This document shows positions 42,891 through 51,210 of a stretch of 55,008 nucleotides of DNA, in pieces. Within the stretch, counting starts at the first letter, position 1; each line of letters opens with the position of its first letter. The stretch comes from Planctomycetaceae bacterium (GTDB lineage Bacteria > Planctomycetota > Planctomycetia > Planctomycetales > Planctomycetaceae), in contig JAGQPX010000124.1 of the NCBI GenBank assembly GCA_020426505.1, positions 1 to 55,008 of the forward strand. Direction: 5' to 3'. The translations under genes were made by a program, and so were the position numbers. The notes under the pieces were generated by a model. The model was given only the letters and a program-made list of their open reading frames with translations. It had not been told where the DNA came from and did no database searches.

Positions 42891-43808
42891 TCAAAAACCC
42901 AGATTTTCGGGCTGTCGGACGAACGTTGTGTTGTCCGGCCAATCAATTGCAAAGCTTTCCTCGGTGTTTTGGGGATCGTTGACTCGATAGTTCGTGATCC
43001 GAAAATATGACGGAGAAGTGTTGAGACGAGTGTCTCCGATGATGGCACGTTCTGAAACGAAACCGGGGAGGTAGATGTCCCCCCAGTCAAATAGATTCTC
43101 CATCGTAAGCTCGTGCCTGGAGCCATCACTCAGCGATGTCTCATACTTCACGAGTGCGTGACCTAACCGTTCGTCATACGTCCATTGATGTACAATCTCC
43201 TCACGATTTTCGCCGGGATGTCGAGCTGTCTGAAGCACTACCAGATTGTCATTGATGATCTCGACATCAAAGCCTCGCATGTCTTCAGGAGCGATGAGTT
43301 CGTGTTCCTCGCTGAACCGCAATCCGAGCGCAAGGTCAATGCTGAATACGTTTGCTCTGATATGAGCGATGTTCAAATCGCGGTCACCTCTCCCGACTCC
43401 AGCAGGTTCCTCTGAATACCTGTCCAGGCGATCCTGATGGATGAAAAAGATTTGCCGTACTTTCGGTAGCTCAAACGTCGAATACTTCATCACCCAATCG
43501 AATCGACGCTGACCATCCAGAAACTGAAATCGACACTCCTTCAATTCCGATCCTGTGACGATCCTCAGCTTTTGTCCAACGCGTACTTCCTCGCGCTTGT
43601 TTTGCTCGGGCGTCATGCCTGCGTTTTGGAGATCAATTCGCTCATACGACACAATTAATGAACGCAGTTTCTCATGGCGGATGATGATCGCGTTTAGGGC
43701 AGCAAGTTCTTCCGAACTGCGGAGCTTTGGCTCGTCAGCCAGACAGGAGAGTCCGTGACTGAAGCTGAGAAGCCGCACGACGAGCATCGCGATCAGAGAT
43801 CTGGGCAT
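42891..43808 (-). CDS. Secreted hypothetical protein
   Basis: 305 residues. A signal peptide (MPRSLIAMLVVRLLSFSHGLSC, cleavage near LA-DEP) is followed by a helical stretch (ELAALNAIIIRHEKLRSLIVSYERI) and long beta-rich runs (CRFQFLDGQRRFDWVMKY, DDNLVVL-like strands), the pattern of planctomycete outer-membrane lipoprotein-sorting-like proteins (LolA-type fold), though I cannot assign it. GAGGCG is eight bases before ATG 43808; upstream frame to 43964 is not needed. Lower G+C than its neighbours. Confidence 0.65.
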   Translation of the reverse strand: MPRSLIAMLVVRLLSFSHGLSCLADEPKLRSSEELAALNAIIIRHEKLRSLIVSYERIDLQNAGMTPEQNKREEVRVGQKLRIVTGSELKECRFQFLDGQRRFDWVMKYSTFELPKVRQIFFIHQDRLDRYSEEPAGVGRGDRDLNIAHIRANVFSIDLALGLRFSEEHELIAPEDMRGFDVEIINDNLVVLQTARHPGENREEIVHQWTYDERLGHALVKYETSLSDGSRHELTMENLFDWGDIYLPGFVSERAIIGDTRLNTSPSYFRITNYRVNDPQNTEESFAIDWPDNTTFVRQPENLGF

Positions 43809-44033
43809 GGAGAACGCCTCATTAAATCCAGTCAGGGCCAGGAAGTCCTCAATGTACCCAACAGAAATCGTACAGTGGAGCCATTGTGTGCACTTTGGAC
43901 TCACCGTGCGTGCGAATACGCACGCCTCTGCTTCCGGAATGGTGTGAGTATTTGTGACTTTCATTACTCGACAGATGGGAATATGACGCGATCGGTCTCC
44001 CAGATGTCCTCGCGACTATGGACATCGACAACT

Positions 44034-44049
44034 CGGCACGGCAACTGCA
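44034..44049 (+). promoter_or_regulatory. Candidate sigma-54 promoter upstream of the response regulator
   Basis: CGGCACGGCAACTGCA fits TGGCACnnnnnTTGCA at nine of eleven fixed bases, with GG (44035-44036) and GC (44047-44048) exactly 12 apart as sigma-54 requires. It lies about 120 bases before the NtrC-type gene, within the 360-base divergent region 43809-44168, in which I see no gene. Confidence 0.4.
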
Positions 44050-44168
44050 TGAACCAACTGCCTTATGAGTACAGTTGACCCATTCAAAGCCGCGGGAAAG
44101 GCCAATCGGGGAGCACTGGACTCTGGAACTGACTCGTTGGAGAATGAGGAAATCTGCGGAGTGATTCT

Positions 44169-45524
44169 ATGACTGACCCTCGTCCAATCGACTTGCTGAT
44201 GGTGGAAGATGATGACGGCTTCCGCGAGATGGCTGTCGAATGGATGCGCCGCAAGGGGCACCGTGTCGAGGAGGCTTCCAATGGTCAGGAGGCACTCAAA
44301 CAATTCGACCGCAAGCATTTTCAGGTCGCCATTTTCGATATGAACATGCCGGGCATCTCCGGCCTGGAACTCCTGCAGCGACTCAAGTCGGACGGCGTCG
44401 ACACAGAAGTCATCATCCTGACCGGCCAAGCAACCGTCGAGAACGCTGTCGAGGCCATGAAGATGGGAGCGTGCGACTATCTCACCAAACCGTTTCCGCT
44501 CAGCGAGTTGGAGCAACGCTGTCGTATGGCCCAGTCGCGGTGGTCGCTGACAAGGGAGAACCAGCAACTCAAAGCGGTCATCAAACGGGATCACCCACAC
44601 GTTTCCATGATCGGTGAAGCACGTCCGATGCAGGAGGTCATGCGACTCATTGAGCGTGTCGGGCCCACCAACAAGGCGGTCCTAATTCAAGGGGAGAGTG
44701 GCACCGGTAAGGAGTTAGTCGCGAGGGCGATTCACGATGCAAGTGACCGGGCGGACAAGCCGCTGGTCACCATCAACTGTGCCGCCTTACCGGAGCCACT
44801 GGTGGAGAGCGAACTTTTCGGACACGAGAAAGGGTCCTTCACGGGAGCCACGTCGACCAAGAACGGACTGTTTGAAGTCGCGGATGGAGGAACTTTATTC
44901 ATCGACGAGATCGGCGAACTCCCACCCGGTTTGCAGCCGAAACTGCTACGCGTACTTGAGGACGGCTCGCTGCGACGTGTCGGGTCGCATCAGGAGCGCC
45001 GGGTCGATGTTCGTCTGCTCGCTGCGACAAACCGTGATCTCGCTGCGGAAGTGGCGTCCGGTCAGTTCCGAGAAGACCTGTACTACCGGATCAATGTGAT
45101 GTCGCTGGTGTTGCCCCCTCTGCGTGAACGAGACGGTGACATTGATCTGTTGATCAACCATTACTTGGGAAACGACTGGGAGATCGAGCCCGAAGCACGT
45201 GCGGCCCTTGTGTCGTATCCCTGGCCCGGCAATGTCAGGCAACTCATCAACGCGCTGGAGCGAGCCATGATCCTCGCTGACGACCAAGTGATCACCGTGG
45301 ACGACTTGCCGCACGAGGTGGTCGATGCACCCCAGCGTGACGGAGCATCTCTCAACAAAGCGGGCGTCAAACGGCTGGACTTGATTGAACGTGCACACAT
45401 CATTGATGTGCTTCATCAGGAGAAAGGAAACAAAGCTCGTGCGGCCCGCGCGCTTGGCATCCACCGACGCAAGCTCTATCGTCTCCTCGAACGCTTCGAG
45501 ATTGACGAGGTCTCGTATCGGTGA
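44169..45524 (+). CDS. Sigma-54-dependent response regulator (NtrC family)
   Basis: 451 residues. Receiver domain 1-120 with acidic pocket (VEDDD), phospho-acceptor Asp 57 (IFDMNMPG) and Lys in YLTKPF. AAA+ domain from ~140: Walker A GESGTGKE, the sigma-54 contact loop as GSFTGA (residues 222-227, Ser in place of the usual Ala), Walker B LFIDEIGELP and the arginine region. The C-terminal Fis-type HTH is NKARAARALGIHRRKLYRLLERF. No histidine kinase is adjacent, so it is an orphan in this window. The downstream gene starts 9 bases later. Its targets are unknown. Confidence 0.95.
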   Translation: MTDPRPIDLLMVEDDDGFREMAVEWMRRKGHRVEEASNGQEALKQFDRKHFQVAIFDMNMPGISGLELLQRLKSDGVDTEVIILTGQATVENAVEAMKMGACDYLTKPFPLSELEQRCRMAQSRWSLTRENQQLKAVIKRDHPHVSMIGEARPMQEVMRLIERVGPTNKAVLIQGESGTGKELVARAIHDASDRADKPLVTINCAALPEPLVESELFGHEKGSFTGATSTKNGLFEVADGGTLFIDEIGELPPGLQPKLLRVLEDGSLRRVGSHQERRVDVRLLAATNRDLAAEVASGQFREDLYYRINVMSLVLPPLRERDGDIDLLINHYLGNDWEIEPEARAALVSYPWPGNVRQLINALERAMILADDQVITVDDLPHEVVDAPQRDGASLNKAGVKRLDLIERAHIIDVLHQEKGNKARAARALGIHRRKLYRLLERFEIDEVSYR

Positions 45525-45533
45525 TGAGTGCAG

Positions 45534-46304
45534 ATGAATGATGACCAATCAGAAACGCGACCCAGTTCGACGCTGATCGCTTCGCATTCGCCCGACGCCA
45601 TTCAGGATCGCCTCTCTTCCGGTCCTCAAAACAGTTACCTCAAGGATTTTATCTATGGGGCGATCGACGGGGCGGTGACGACGTTCGCCGTCGTGTCGGG
45701 TGTCGCGGGTGCCGGTCTGTCTTCGGGGATCATCGTGGTGCTGGGGATCGCCAATCTGGTCGGCGACGGGTTCAGCATGGCAGCGAGCAACTTTCTGGGG
45801 ACGCGAGCCGAAGATCAGCATCGCGACCGGCTTCGTCGAATCGAGGAAGAGCACATTGACCGCATCCCGGACGGCGAGCGCGAAGAGATCCGTCAGATCA
45901 TGGCGAGTCAGGGATTCGAGGACGATGATCTGGAACGGGCCGTCGAGATCATCACGGCTGATCGCAGTCGCTGGGTGGAAACGATGCTGAAGGAAGAGCA
46001 CGGCGTGCCGCTCGTCGGCCCGGTTGCCTGGAAGGCGGCCACTGCCACGTTCGTCGCCTTTCTGGTCGTCGGCATGATTCCGCTTCTGCCGTTCATCCTG
46101 CGGCTGATGGGAGACAGCGAACTGCCGGCTCCGTATCTGCTGAGCACGGTGATGACGGGCGTGGCGTTTTTCGCGGTGGGGGCAGCCAAGTCACGATTCG
46201 TCGATCAACACTGGACCTGGTCCGGACTTGAAACTCTCTTCGTCGGCGGAGGAGCCGCCGGCCTCGCCTACCTCTGTGGCGTCGTGCTCAAGTCACTCGC
46301 GTGA
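45534..46304 (+). CDS. VIT1/CCC1-family iron/manganese transporter
   Basis: 256 residues. Helix 1 is FIYGAIDGAVTTFAVVSGVAGAGL, followed by VLGIANLVGDGFSMAASNFLG, the conserved VIT1 core, a cytoplasmic metal-binding helical hairpin (residues ~92-145, rich in Glu, His and Asp: RIEEEHIDRIPDGEREEI) and three more helices. These antiporters move Fe2+ or Mn2+ out of the cytoplasm. ATG 45534 is 9 bases after the response-regulator stop, so the two are probably co-transcribed; GTG 45528 is also in frame. Confidence 0.9.
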   Translation: MNDDQSETRPSSTLIASHSPDAIQDRLSSGPQNSYLKDFIYGAIDGAVTTFAVVSGVAGAGLSSGIIVVLGIANLVGDGFSMAASNFLGTRAEDQHRDRLRRIEEEHIDRIPDGEREEIRQIMASQGFEDDDLERAVEIITADRSRWVETMLKEEHGVPLVGPVAWKAATATFVAFLVVGMIPLLPFILRLMGDSELPAPYLLSTVMTGVAFFAVGAAKSRFVDQHWTWSGLETLFVGGGAAGLAYLCGVVLKSLA

Positions 46305-46323
46305 GGTCGTTGCAAGAACGACC
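46305..46323. terminator. Short hairpin between convergent genes
   Basis: GGTCGTT-GCAAG-AACGACC is a perfect 7-bp stem with a five-base loop just after the transporter stop and 20 bases from the end of the DUF1501 gene. No T tract, so termination is only a possibility. Confidence 0.35.
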
Positions 46324-46342
46324 GTGTGTCGACAGTTGAACA

Positions 46343-47755
46343 TTACGCCCCGACCAGTTTCCGGTTGAAGCCGCCCTCGTTGATGGTCGGGCGTTCAAGG
46401 CGGCCGTTGTTGACATAGTTCAACTGCATGTTGTCGAGTCCGAGCAGCCAGAGGATCGAGGCGTGAATGTCTTTGACGTGCATGCGGTCTTCGACGGCGT
46501 AGAGGCCCAGATCGTCAGTGGCGCCGATCGTCTGTCCCCCTTTGACGCCGCCACCCGCCATCCAGATCGAGAAGCCGGTCGGGTTGTGATCACGACCGTC
46601 GCCCTTTTCGCTCATCGGCGTCCGTCCGAACTCGCCCCCACACACGACAAGCGTCTCGTCAAGTAGTCCGCGTTGTTTCAGGTCCTCGAGCAACCCTGCA
46701 ACCGGTTTGTCCATCGCCTTGCAGAGTCGGGAGTGGTTCTTTTCGATCTCCGAGTGTGAGTCCCATTTGCTGCCGGTTCCGCTGTACAGCTGCACGAATC
46801 GCACGCCTCGCTCGACCAGCCGCCGTGAGAGCAGGCACAAGCGACCGAATGGCTGCGTCTCCTTTTCGTCCAGCCCGTAGAGACTCTGTGTGTCTGCGGT
46901 CTCCTGCGTGAGGTCGACTGCTTCCGGAGCATGCGCCTGCATGCGGAAGGCTGTCTCGTAACTCCTGATGCGTGCCTCCAACTCACTTTGCTGAGGATGC
47001 TTGGCTGCATAATCGCGATTGAACTGTTGCAGCAAATCCAGTTTGCCCCGCTGACGGTCGTCGGTCATACCTTCGGGTAGGTTGAGATGAGCGATCGGTT
47101 CGTCGCCCGTTCTTCCGATGCGAACGCCCTGATGTGTTGCAGGCATGAAGCCGGAGCCCCAGTTGCGGGATCCGTTGACGGGACGTCCTCCGCTGTCGCA
47201 CATCACCACGAACGACGGCAGATTGGCGTTTCCGGTCCCCAGTCCGTAATTCACCCATGCTCCCAGCGAGGGCCGCCCGGCCCGGTCGAGGCAAGTGTTC
47301 ATCTGACAGACGCCGCCCGCATGGTTGATACCGTTCGTCCAGCAGGAGCGAATGACGGCAATGTCATCCATGCACTCGCCGATTTCGGGAATCCACTCGG
47401 ATGCCCAGAGACCGCTTTCGCCATGTTGCTTCCACGTGCGAGGTGCAGCGAGCAGTGGTGCTCCCTTCTCGCCCATCGCGGTGATCGGCTCCTGAAAACT
47501 CTCCGGCAAAGGCTGACCGGACAACTCGTTTAGCAGAGGCTTCGGGTCGACCAGATCGAGATGGCTTGGCCCCCCTTCCATAAACAGCCAGATGACACTC
47601 TTCGCTCGAGCCGCATGATGTGCCAGCGAGGATGAGCCGGTCGCGAAAGCATCCTGTTGCAGCAGCCACTCGAGGGCGACGGCACCGAAGCCGACGCCCG
47701 ACGCTTGCAGGAACTCCCGGCGCGAAGGGAGCGTGAATCGTTCGCTATTCGACAT
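46343..47755 (-). CDS. DUF1501 protein with Tat signal
   Basis: 470 residues. Tat signal SRREFLQASGVGFGAVALEWLL (Arg 12-Arg 13). The alkaline-phosphatase-like DUF1501 fold shows FMEGGPSHLDLVDPKP, NHAGGVCQMNT, VMCDSGGRPVNGSRNWGSGF, VVCGGEFGRTPMSEKGDGRDHNP and LLGLDN. These planctomycete proteins are exported folded, are sulfatase-like in fold and usually encoded next to PSD1/DUF1553 proteins, as here; the biochemical role is unsettled. Its start overlaps the stop of the upstream PSD1 gene by 11 bases, indicating one operon. Confidence 0.9.
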   Translation of the reverse strand: MSNSERFTLPSRREFLQASGVGFGAVALEWLLQQDAFATGSSSLAHHAARAKSVIWLFMEGGPSHLDLVDPKPLLNELSGQPLPESFQEPITAMGEKGAPLLAAPRTWKQHGESGLWASEWIPEIGECMDDIAVIRSCWTNGINHAGGVCQMNTCLDRAGRPSLGAWVNYGLGTGNANLPSFVVMCDSGGRPVNGSRNWGSGFMPATHQGVRIGRTGDEPIAHLNLPEGMTDDRQRGKLDLLQQFNRDYAAKHPQQSELEARIRSYETAFRMQAHAPEAVDLTQETADTQSLYGLDEKETQPFGRLCLLSRRLVERGVRFVQLYSGTGSKWDSHSEIEKNHSRLCKAMDKPVAGLLEDLKQRGLLDETLVVCGGEFGRTPMSEKGDGRDHNPTGFSIWMAGGGVKGGQTIGATDDLGLYAVEDRMHVKDIHASILWLLGLDNMQLNYVNNGRLERPTINEGGFNRKLVGA

Positions 47756-50207
47756 ACAGGAACTCGTTGGAATTCAGCAGAAGGTGGCAGAGATCGGTCA
47801 GTCGCTCCTGTTGTTGTGATGTGACTCGCTCGGTGGGTTGAGTGCCGACGAAGTCAATCGCCTGTTGACGTTCGCCGCTGTTTGGCGGACGCCCCCATAC
47901 ACGGGAGAACAATTCATCCATCAACGCAGCAGCCGTCTCCAAGTCATCAGCGATGAGTCTGGCCGCCAGCTTCGACGCACACTCGACCGGGAAGGTGCCG
48001 TTGATCAGAAACAGCGACTGTGTTGGCGTCGTCGTTGCAGATCGGATGCCAATGCTCTTGAGCCCGTTTGCACGATCAAATGCGTCCAGAAACTCGTCCG
48101 GCGTGTTGCGGAGACTCTTGATGTACAGCCCTCTCCGCAGCGACGTGGAATCTTCACTGGGTCCACCGGACGTATCGACCATGATCCTCGTGGCACTGAG
48201 CATCGCGTCGCGGATCTGCTCGGCTGAGAGTCGACGCACCGGAGCCCGCCAAAGGAGTTGCTCGGCAGGGTCCTTCTGCTCATGGTCAGTCGCATCCGGA
48301 TGTGAGGAAGACTGCTGCCATGTGGACGATGTGAGAATCAAACGATGCAGTTCCTTGAAGCTCCAGCCCCGCTCGATGAATGTGACGGTCAACCAGTCGA
48401 GCAACTCCGGATGCGACGGCATCTGTCCAAGGTGCCCAAAGTCGTTCGTCGTGGGGACGATGCCCTGACCGATGTGTTGTTGCCAGATGCGATTGACGAT
48501 CACACGCGTGGTCAATGGGTTTGCAGGATGGCCGATCCATTCAGCGAGTGCTGTCCGTCTGCCGGAGGACTCCGAAGCTTCGAACGACTGCGGGTTCACA
48601 CTGACCGAGTCTGCCTCCAGCACAGTGGGGAATCCCGGGTCAATCGGAGTTTGACTCCCATCATCAGGGATGACCGTCGGCGAGATCTCACCATCGTGAT
48701 CGGTGACTGACATCAGTATGGGCAACGGCGCGGGCTTGAGATGATCAAACGCAGCTAATTCTTTTTTCAACTCCTCGTAGGTCCCCTTGTCCTCTTTCGA
48801 CATGTTCTTGAGCGGGCCGCCCCCTTCTTCTTCAAACTGACGGCTGACGAGATATGCCATCTGCTCGTCCCAGGATGTTCGCTCGTTCGCTGGGGTGTAG
48901 AAGCAGTCCTGGATCTCCACCGGGAACTTCTCGGCGGTCGACTTCCATTTCTTGTCGAAGTACGGATTCAACAACGCGTCGATCTTTGTCTGGACTTCAC
49001 GCGATGCCTTCTTCCATGCGTTCAACTTCTGTTCATACTCGACCCGTTGCTGATCCGTGGCGCCGGTGATGTCGTCCCGCCAGACGAGCGGTTCGAAGAA
49101 GGCCCGCAACTGGAAGTAGTCTGTTTGCAAAATTGGGTCGAACTTGTGATCGTGACAGCGTGCACAAGACATGCCCATGCCGAGAAACACATCGCCTGCA
49201 ACGTCGGTCGTCTCGTTGACGATGTTGTCCCACTGGCTGCGTGCGTCCCGTTGGTTGTACTCGTAGATCCCGAGTCGCAGAAAACCAGTGGCGATCAACT
49301 GATCGGGATCGTCACCCGGCATCTCGTCACCTGCGAGTTGCTCGCGCACGAAGAGTGGATATGGTTTGTCTGCATTGAACGACCGCACCACGTAGTCTCG
49401 ATACCGCCAGATGTGCGGGCGATAGGCGTCCTGATTCCAACCGTCCGACTCGGCGTAGCGCACGAGATCGAGCCAAAACCTCGCCCAGTGTTCGCCGTAG
49501 CGGCTGTCCGCTAGCAAACGGTCAATGAGGCGATCCCAGGCATCGGGCGAATCATCGGACAGAAACCGCTCGACGTCATCTCTTGATGGAGGAAGCCCGA
49601 TGAGGTCGAAGTACAATCGTCTGACTAGCCCCACACGCTCAGCCTGTGGGGCAGGCGACATTTGCTTCTCTTCGAGCTTGTCCAGTACGAACGCATCGAT
49701 AGGGTTCCTGACCCACTCGCGATCTGAGACATGCGGAATGGACGGCTCCCGGAGCGGCTGGTACGCCCACCAATTACGGTCCGCTTCGGTGATTGAGTTT
49801 GCCTGTTCCCGGAGTTGAGCGAGAGACGCGGGCCACGGTGCCCCTGCGGTCACCCAATCCGTGAGTGTCTCGATCTCGCGTTCCGTCAGTTGACCGTCGG
49901 GAGGCATTTCCAGACTCTCGTAGTTCACTGCCTCGATCAGCAAGCTATTTTTCGCATGTCCTCGAACGATGGCCGGACCACTCTCGCCTCCCTTGAGCAT
50001 CGCGTCGAGCGAGTCGAGCCGCAGTCCCCCCTCCTGCTTCTTTTCGCCATGACATTTGAGGCACCGCGACTCCAACAGAGGTCGCACGTGTTGCTCAAAC
50101 TCCTTCAGCAAGTCTGAATCGTCTGCACGGACCGGTGCAACCGGCAGCACAAATAGCAAACTCAGGAGGATCGAGCGGAGCATCAGGGAGCGACACCGGG
50201 ATGACAA
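47745..50207 (-). CDS. Planctomycete PSD1 cytochrome c / DUF1549 / DUF1553 protein
   Basis: 820 residues. Signal peptide (LMLRSILLSLLFVLPVAP), haem motif CLKCHGEKK (Cys 49, Cys 52, His 53), DUF1549 (NPIDAFVLDKLEEK, GEHWARFWLDLVRYAESDG, second CxxCH as CARCHDHKFD) and DUF1553 (NRIWQQHIGQGIV, TPTQSLFLING). It is about 230 residues shorter than the homologue at 15273-18416, mainly because it lacks that protein's inserted jelly-roll-like domain. Start TTG 50207 has GAGG in front; ATG 50183 is the alternative. It is the first gene of a pair with DUF1501. Confidence 0.9.
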   Translation of the reverse strand: MSSRCRSLMLRSILLSLLFVLPVAPVRADDSDLLKEFEQHVRPLLESRCLKCHGEKKQEGGLRLDSLDAMLKGGESGPAIVRGHAKNSLLIEAVNYESLEMPPDGQLTEREIETLTDWVTAGAPWPASLAQLREQANSITEADRNWWAYQPLREPSIPHVSDREWVRNPIDAFVLDKLEEKQMSPAPQAERVGLVRRLYFDLIGLPPSRDDVERFLSDDSPDAWDRLIDRLLADSRYGEHWARFWLDLVRYAESDGWNQDAYRPHIWRYRDYVVRSFNADKPYPLFVREQLAGDEMPGDDPDQLIATGFLRLGIYEYNQRDARSQWDNIVNETTDVAGDVFLGMGMSCARCHDHKFDPILQTDYFQLRAFFEPLVWRDDITGATDQQRVEYEQKLNAWKKASREVQTKIDALLNPYFDKKWKSTAEKFPVEIQDCFYTPANERTSWDEQMAYLVSRQFEEEGGGPLKNMSKEDKGTYEELKKELAAFDHLKPAPLPILMSVTDHDGEISPTVIPDDGSQTPIDPGFPTVLEADSVSVNPQSFEASESSGRRTALAEWIGHPANPLTTRVIVNRIWQQHIGQGIVPTTNDFGHLGQMPSHPELLDWLTVTFIERGWSFKELHRLILTSSTWQQSSSHPDATDHEQKDPAEQLLWRAPVRRLSAEQIRDAMLSATRIMVDTSGGPSEDSTSLRRGLYIKSLRNTPDEFLDAFDRANGLKSIGIRSATTTPTQSLFLINGTFPVECASKLAARLIADDLETAAALMDELFSRVWGRPPNSGERQQAIDFVGTQPTERVTSQQQERLTDLCHLLLNSNEFLYVE

Positions 50208-50505
50208 AGGGGTCCTCTGTGAGGTAATCCTACTTCACGTATCGTAGCCCGTCAGACAACCGAACCGAAGCCCGGTCGGTTTCACATTCGATTCGATGGA
50301 AAAATCGGTAGTGGGTCAATTTGAAATGTCGACCGGAAAAGAGTGCTGCGATGGTGCTTGACAGTGGTTGGACGGCAAACATGGTTTCTACGCCCTCTGG
50401 TAATAATTCAAGAGTAAATATGATCCAGAATGGTCATTGAAGCGTTGTGATCCAGCGAACACCGAACGAATCCTCATCAGCCAGAGAGACTGACCGGATC
50501 TTGCC

Positions 50506-51105
50506 ATGAATCCGTTGCTGAAAACTCACAAGAGTGAAAACTCCGAACGGCTCGTGATCGAATGGGACAACCGTAAGACTCCCAAGCAAGGCTGCCTCTC
50601 GCTAGTCTTGCCGGTATTCTGGTGCTGCTGGACTGGGGCTACACTCTACGGCACATGGCTGGCAGCGACGGATGACAGTCCGAAATGGACCGTTTTCGAC
50701 TGGATCAGCCTTCTCATGATTGGTGCCGCCTGGCTGGGCGTCATCGGAATCGCATTTACCTGGATATTGAGGTACTCGGTTGAGCGAATTGAAATTGGCC
50801 CGGACGAATATCATCACCATTTTGTCAAGTACCCTTGGTTTGCACCGATTCGGTGGACAACGTCCGAAATCTCAAGCGTAGAAGTCGGGCACCAGTTCAA
50901 CAATATTGGCGAAATTGAGGCGGTCTCCACGCTGAATGTGTTCGCAGGCAGCAAGCGGGATATGGTCGCCTACTGGGTTGATGAAGAACTGAAGCGCGAT
51001 ATTTTTTGCCAAATTCGTGACCATCTGCACTCGCTCGGCCTGCCGATCGATTGTCGCGACACACTGGACGAGGAGGGATCCGGCTCGATCAACATTTCAA
51101 ATTGA
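50506..51105 (+). CDS. Hypothetical protein with two membrane helices and a PH-like domain
   Basis: 199 residues. Two hydrophobic segments (residues ~28-50, ~65-90) follow a basic N-terminus; the remainder is beta-rich (VERIEIGPDEYHHHFVKYPWFAPIRW, EISSVEVGH, STLNVFAGSKRDMVAYWV) with a closing helix, the pattern of bacterial membrane-anchored PH-like (DUF304-type) domains. No strong ribosome site. The 298 bases upstream hold no clear gene; TATGAT at 50419-50424 is a possible -10. Confidence 0.65.
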   Translation: MNPLLKTHKSENSERLVIEWDNRKTPKQGCLSLVLPVFWCCWTGATLYGTWLAATDDSPKWTVFDWISLLMIGAAWLGVIGIAFTWILRYSVERIEIGPDEYHHHFVKYPWFAPIRWTTSEISSVEVGHQFNNIGEIEAVSTLNVFAGSKRDMVAYWVDEELKRDIFCQIRDHLHSLGLPIDCRDTLDEEGSGSINISN

Positions 51106-51210
51106 CCCACTACCGAAAAATCACAGATGAAGACAGCGAAAACAGCGGTCTCAACACCTCTCGACTGTTGATTTCTATCCCCATCTCGCCTATCCAAGAC
51201 ATTGTTGACA

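Noticed and set aside
50358..50386. TTGACA as a -35 promoter element upstream of the small membrane protein
   Set aside because: The base positions 16-18 bases downstream (ATGGTT) do not resemble a -10 box.
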